From contig OX421965.1 in the NCBI GenBank assembly GCA_949128115.1, forward strand, positions 59,824,012 to 59,888,011: a stretch of 64,000 nucleotides of DNA, written 5' to 3'. Positions within the stretch are counted from its first letter, which is position 1. Each line of letters begins with the position of its first letter. The notes under the pieces are model-generated. The model did not search any database and had not been told where the DNA came from. It was given only the letters and a program-made list of their open reading frames with translations. The translations under genes and the position numbers were made by a program. The stretch is from Anaspis maculata (Eukaryota > Arthropoda > Insecta > Coleoptera > Scraptiidae). Positions 59,163 through 64,000 of this stretch are shown here, one piece after another.

Positions 59163-59326
59163 GGGCTAGATTTCAAGTCGGAGATCCGCCCGCGCAAGTG
59201 TAGCGTAAGTCCGGTCACTATGGCAACATAACACAATCCGACGAGATGATTGGCTTATTGCACGGATTGCTTATCGATGCCGTAAATGAGTGGCGTAGGT
59301 TGCGCCGCTCACTTGAAATTCAGCCC
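59163..59326. mobile_element. 164-bp MITE, TTA duplication
   Basis: Ends GGGCTAGATTTCAAGT and complement GGGCTGAATTTCAAGT; TTA at 59160-59162 and 59327-59329. Same terminal family as 42451-42599. Confidence 0.75.
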
Positions 59327-59329
59327 TTA

Positions 59330-61429
59330 GTCGGTACCATAGATGTCGGTTTGTCGGTAGGTACCTATTTAGTATTATTTACCCATCAACCATCAACCAT
59401 TCTCTGTATCCAACCCACAGAGTAGGCCAGAGTGTTTGGTATACCCAGAGAGGAAGGTAGGCGGGATTTTTTATCCGCAGTTATAGTTAGGGTTGCCAAA
59501 TTCAGAGGCCGCTTCGAGCGCTGAAGTGCAGTGACGTTGCTAGGCAACGGTTCAAGAGGCCCGAAAGCGCGGGGTCCATGCTAGCTTGTTTATTTTCAAA
59601 TTTTTTACACTTAAAATCAGTCTACAAAAACGTTCTCAACGAAAAATCGCGATATTTTTCTGAAAACATTTTTGTATACCTATTTTAACAATGTAAATAA
59701 GACTTAGATTGAGCATTGTGCTACTCATGCAATCAAAACAGATTATAGTACGTTGTTCATTTCATTTATTCTCATATTTTTAAAATAATTAAAATCCCCA
59801 GCATATTATGAGGTGAGGAATAAACCACTGCTGTTCAAAAGTGAGTACAATACATTTTTCGGAATTCACTTCACAACATCCTTGACAGTAAAATTATTTT
59901 AGGTACTAATATATTGAACATCATACATTATTCTAGATACTATTGAATCGAAATAATAGTAATAGTATTTTCAGGCACTGATGGTAGGATATTATTATGT
60001 CACACATATTGTGATAGTAGATTACGATACGAGTTGGTCGTTACATAAAGTGGTTTTCAGACACGAAGCCCAAATTTTCAGAATTCACTCCACAACATCC
60101 TTAACAGAGTGAAATTCTTATATTATTGAACATCATATTATTCGAGATATTATCGAAAATTGAAGTCTCAGCATTTCCAAAAAGGTTCAATTTTAAGTAT
60201 AAATTTCAACAGGGCTATTTCAATAAATTAATAAATTTTCGAGTGGAGTGAGCGTGGTTGAAAAATTAACTATGTAACTTTTAAGTTAATTATTATTATT
60301 AATAATTTAGTAAAATTACTGTAGGTACTAATACATATATTGAACATCATAATTATCATATTAGAAAGTTGATGAATCAAAAATTGAAGCCTCAGCATTT
60401 TCTAAAAGTTTCAATTCAAGTATAAATTTCAACAGCGCTGTTGATTGATAAATTTTCAAGTAAAGTTAGCGTAGTTGAAAAATCAGCCACGTGTATATGT
60501 AATTCTAAAGTTGATTAAGCTTCTCAGGAGCTGAGGGTACATATTACACACATATCGTAAAGGTCATTTCATGTTTGAATCTGGTCCTGATCTTCGTTTT
60601 TCAACTCCATACAAGTTTATGTGGTCAGTTCACAAACAAAGGAACTGTTGCAGGAAATTCCAGATACAGGGATGAACTTCCAGCAGCATGAAGACATGAA
60701 ATTCTCTGAGCATGAGAATCATAGGTAAATGTCGTGGCAGAGGCATTCTCTAAAAAATAAACAAACAATATATCAGGTTGGCGATAGGAGGTAATTTTTA
60801 ATTATACTTAGATATAATTGTCGGCCAAAAATTATACAATAACGTTAGGTAGAATAAGACGTAGGTACTAGAGAATTTACGCGATGCAATTTTCATTAGA
60901 CTTATGCTTATAATCCTCTCCTTATTTCTATCATAAAATTTGTCGTTTTGAAGCGGTGATAAATTATCATATAGGTTATAAATACATATTCCTTAATAAC
61001 TGCAGCCCTTTATGTTTAAAATAACACATCCGTTTGTCGTCTGTTATTGTGGGTACATTTCAAAAGACCAAATCTATGCCGAAAATTGTTTAACATAAAA
61101 GAAAATTGCATCGCGCAAACCATATGTATCAATCCATGATGCATTGATCTATGTAATATTCATACATATCGACTAGGTATACATTACAATCCAGCAGTAG
61201 GTACAGCTCAGAGACAAATACATTATCAAGTTAGGCCCTCGTATCGGGTACACAATTATATATTCGACTTGTTTGCAACTGGTTCGCCATTTTTTTCAAT
61301 CTCGATCTAGATCTCTCAAGTTCTAGAGTTCGTTTCCTCCATCCATCTTGAAAATCACAAGGATCTGGCAGTGGCGTTCTCTGGATAGTGAAAAACAATT
61401 CATTAGTTGGGTACTTAGGCCTTGTAAAA
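59330..61429. other. no gene seen
   Basis: Apart from the tandem repeats at 59865-60530 this stretch is AT-rich with no coding signal that I can support. A CAAGAGGCCCGAAAGCGCGG spot lies near 59550. Confidence 0.45.
59865..60530 (+). repeat. degenerate tandem repeats of about 220 bp
   Basis: Two clear and one weaker unit share TATTGAACATCAT, AAAATTGAAG(T/C)CTCAGCATTT and TATAAATTTCAACAG(G/C)GCT at about 220-bp spacing. Confidence 0.65.
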
Positions 61430-61705
61430 GGTGATTCGTGGCAATTCTGTAAAATTTAAAGACCCCTTAAAATTTCAAAAGGCGCTGGTCACATAGGAAC
61501 GATCAGAAATCGGCTTTACGATTGGCAAAACATTTTGGCGATTCTGTATTAAACCCGTTAAAATTTGAAGGCCCTTAAAAAAATTCAGCCAATCGTAAAG
61601 CCGATTTCTGATCGTTCCTAGAATAGGTATATGTTCCTAGGTGACCCAGCGCCTTTTAAAATTTCAAAGGGCCTTGAAATTTCACAGAATTGCCACTAAT
61701 AACAC
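61430..61705. mobile_element. 276-bp palindromic element
   Basis: GTGGCAATTCTG, GACCAGCGCCTTTTGAAATT-like and GATCAGAAATCGGCTTTACG recur inverted. Confidence 0.75.
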
Positions 61706-61732
61706 GTATTTTTATCAGGTGTTCGCAACAAA

Positions 61733-61922
61733 CAGTTCACTTTTTATTTTCAGTTGAATCACTTTTTGGAGCAGAAATGAAGTGTCAAGTTGGAGCACAT
61801 ACGGCTGATGGCCGCTGATAGTAGTTCCAAAACTGCAGGTGCCATCAGCTGTAGTCGTATAGCCCCCTAGCTTGTCACTTCATTTTTGCTCCAAAAATTC
61901 ATTCTCTGAAAATACAAAGTGA
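61733..61922. mobile_element. 190-bp palindromic MITE
   Basis: Ends GTTCACTTT(T/G)TATTTTCAG and complement; inner AATGAAGTG(T/A)CAAG and ACGGCTGATGGC pair with the other arm. Confidence 0.75.
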
Positions 61923-61960
61923 ACGAGATATACTGAATTCTTTTATTATACCTACTCACA

Positions 61961-63660
61961 GGGTGATTCGTAATTCGCGCACATGGGTTCCAGCACGTTG
62001 TAAAGGAGTCATCGGGGAGTCAGAAAATGAGATCATCACCATTCATTACCTATTATGTGTTCCGTGCTTCAATATTGAGATAAACAACAATAGTCCAGGA
62101 ATTATAGAAAAAATAGCGAACAAAAATGAAAACCAGCCGGATTTTTGTATATAAGCTCAGTTAAGCATGTAGTTCAACATAGTAAAAGTCCTCAAGAATC
62201 CTGTGTGAGCTTCGGCCGTTGTGGCCTCGAGAAGAACTTGAGGATCAGTTTTTCGTGTTTATCTCGTAAACGATGGCAATTGGAGGAAAAGCACTGGGAG
62301 CAAAATTGTTGGAAATTGTGTTGTCTGCAAGAAAGGTCCTCACATATTCCATCATCAGTCCACTCCTTCTTTGTCAAAACACAAGAAAAGCTAAATAGTC
62401 CAGATGCTCGATGCCGAAGACTGGACGGACCTTGAGTTTTATGATGGCAGGGTGCCATTTGGTAGGGGTGTTGTTCGATCCATTCTCTTTTGATTGAAAC
62501 TTAATGCCATAAATACTAACTATGCCGGCGGCATATACAGGGTGACTTAAGAATAAAAAGTTGAGCAAATGTACCTCGAGAACCAAAATAGGTTAAGACA
62601 TGTAAATCGCCAAAAATATTTCTAATTTCATGACCATGAAGTCGTCGTAAACTTGAATCAAATATGTTGAGCCGTTTCTGAAATATCTTCAAAAGACTGA
62701 AGTCGTTACGAAAAAAAATAGATTTCCGTATATCAGTAATTCTTCAGATATTGAATCGAAACTTGGTGTTTTGAATCGAAACAATGATAAATTACATTTA
62801 AAATGAAATAACAGTGGAAAGCTCTCTCTAGGCCACTAATTTTATGAAAAACACAGTCAACCTCGCAGTCGACTTTTTCTGATAAGTAGACGAAAATAAT
62901 TTTTTGTTTGGTAGGTAACAACTTCAGTCTTTTGAAGATATTTCAAGAACGGCTCAAGATATTTAATTCAAGTTCACGACGACTTCATGACCATGAAATC
63001 AGAATTATTTATGGCGATTTACATGTCTTCACCCATTTTGGTTCTCGAGGTACAAATGTTTAACTTTTTATTTTTATTTCACCCTGTATATGCCGCCGGC
63101 ATAGTTCGTCTTGATGGCTTCAAGTTTCAACAAAAAGAGAGTGGATCAAACAACCCCTCTACGAAATGACACTCCGCCATCATAAAACTCAAGGTCCATA
63201 CCAATCTTCAGCATCGAGCATCTGGACTATTTTTATTTTTTTGTCTTTTCACGAAGAAGGAGATGACTGACAATGAAATGTGTGGGGACCTTTCTTGTAG
63301 ACAATAAAATTTTCAACAATTTCTTCCCGAGAACTTTTTCTCCAAGTGCTATTGTTCACGAGATATACGCAAAAAACTGACCCTCAAGTTCTTCTCGAGG
63401 CCACAACGGCCGAAGCTCACACCGGATTCTTGAGGACTTTTAGTATGTTGAACTACATGCTCAACTGAGCTTATATACAAAAATCCGGCTAGTTTTCATT
63501 ACTGTTCGCTATTTGCGATTTAAACAGATAAAATTCCTGGACTACAAGTATGACTAAATTAAATTTAGGGGCAAATTTGAGATTTTACTAGTTTCTTGTA
63601 ACTCCCTGGTGACCCCTTCACAACGTACTGGAGTCCGTATGCGCGAATTATGAATCACTC
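61961..63660. mobile_element. 1.7-kb foldback element with a second element at its exact centre
   Basis: Ends GGGTGATTCGTAATTCGCGC and diverged complement. Long arms include AAGCTCAGTT, CGGCCGTTGTGGCCTCGAGA and CTATGCCGGCGGCATA. The element 62538-63086 lies at its midpoint. Confidence 0.8.
62538..63086. mobile_element. 549-bp palindromic element, TA duplication
   Basis: Ends CAGGGTGACTTAAGAATAAA and diverged complement; arms share ACCTCGAGAACCAAAAT and GACATGTAAATCGCC. TA at 62536-62537 and 63087-63088. Confidence 0.8.
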
Positions 63661-64000
63661 TCGAAATCACCCCACATGCAGAGGGTTTCGGTGACCTTGC
63701 ATAAAAAACTCCGGCTGGTGATTCCTTCCAGAAAAATAAGGCGAAAAGTAAGAGTAAGACTTCTTCCTACAGTTCTCCCTAAGGGAGTTACGTACCCATA
63801 AAAGTAAAAAGTGAGACAGTTTTCAATTATTTGCTCAAGAACTATCAAAGGTAGGAACTTCACATTTCTTGATAAGTGTTTTCATAGTGCAAACGTACGG
63901 ACAAGATTTTAGACAAATCTGACCAGTACTGGCGGAGTTAAAGGAAGTTGAGGGGAGTTCAGATAAAATCATCGGTGGTCGGGTCGTATTTTTAAAAGTA

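Overview
The window looks like arthropod, most likely insect, nuclear DNA. It has GT-AG introns, TATA/initiator promoters, tRNA-derived SINEs, a Penelope-like retroelement and very many palindromic non-autonomous DNA transposons (MITE/foldback type). The order cannot be fixed from the sequence alone.

The backbone is one long plus-strand gene, the pecanex (pcx) orthologue. I could chain 17 coding exons from 8033 to 54960. Every junction is GT-AG, every phase fits, and the total is 7311 nt (2436 codons plus stop). Exons 1-3 (8033-8788) encode the conserved N-terminus and first membrane segments. Exons 4-6 are GC-rich, low-complexity and probably disordered. Exon 7 (39681-41458) carries most membrane segments. 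Exons 8-17 carry the conserved C-terminal half, including the Pecanex_C region.

Intron 5 (18646-35985, 17.3 kb) holds two tandem antisense aldo-keto reductase genes, at 22501-26096 and 32089-33906. Each has five exons, the full D/Y/K/H catalytic tetrad and a TATA box 31 nt from a putative start. They are a segmental duplication with one stretch that looks gene-converted. The same intron holds a small intronless minus-strand gene of unknown function with a textbook promoter (21307-21753), a minisatellite and a broken Penelope-like element (28001-30742). Convergent to pcx, at 58311-58953 on the minus strand, is a two-exon COMMD10 gene.

Nearly everything else is transposon-derived. I mapped about thirty palindromic elements, often with visible TA or TAA/TTA target duplications, and two SINEs with perfect 9- and 11-bp target duplications. 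One insertion in the duplicated region has an empty site in the other copy. A recurring pattern deserves checking: several large foldback elements have a second element sitting at or near their symmetry centre (42.4, 45.2, 57.4 and 62.5 kb). No CRISPR array, bacterial-type operon, rRNA or functional tRNA was seen.
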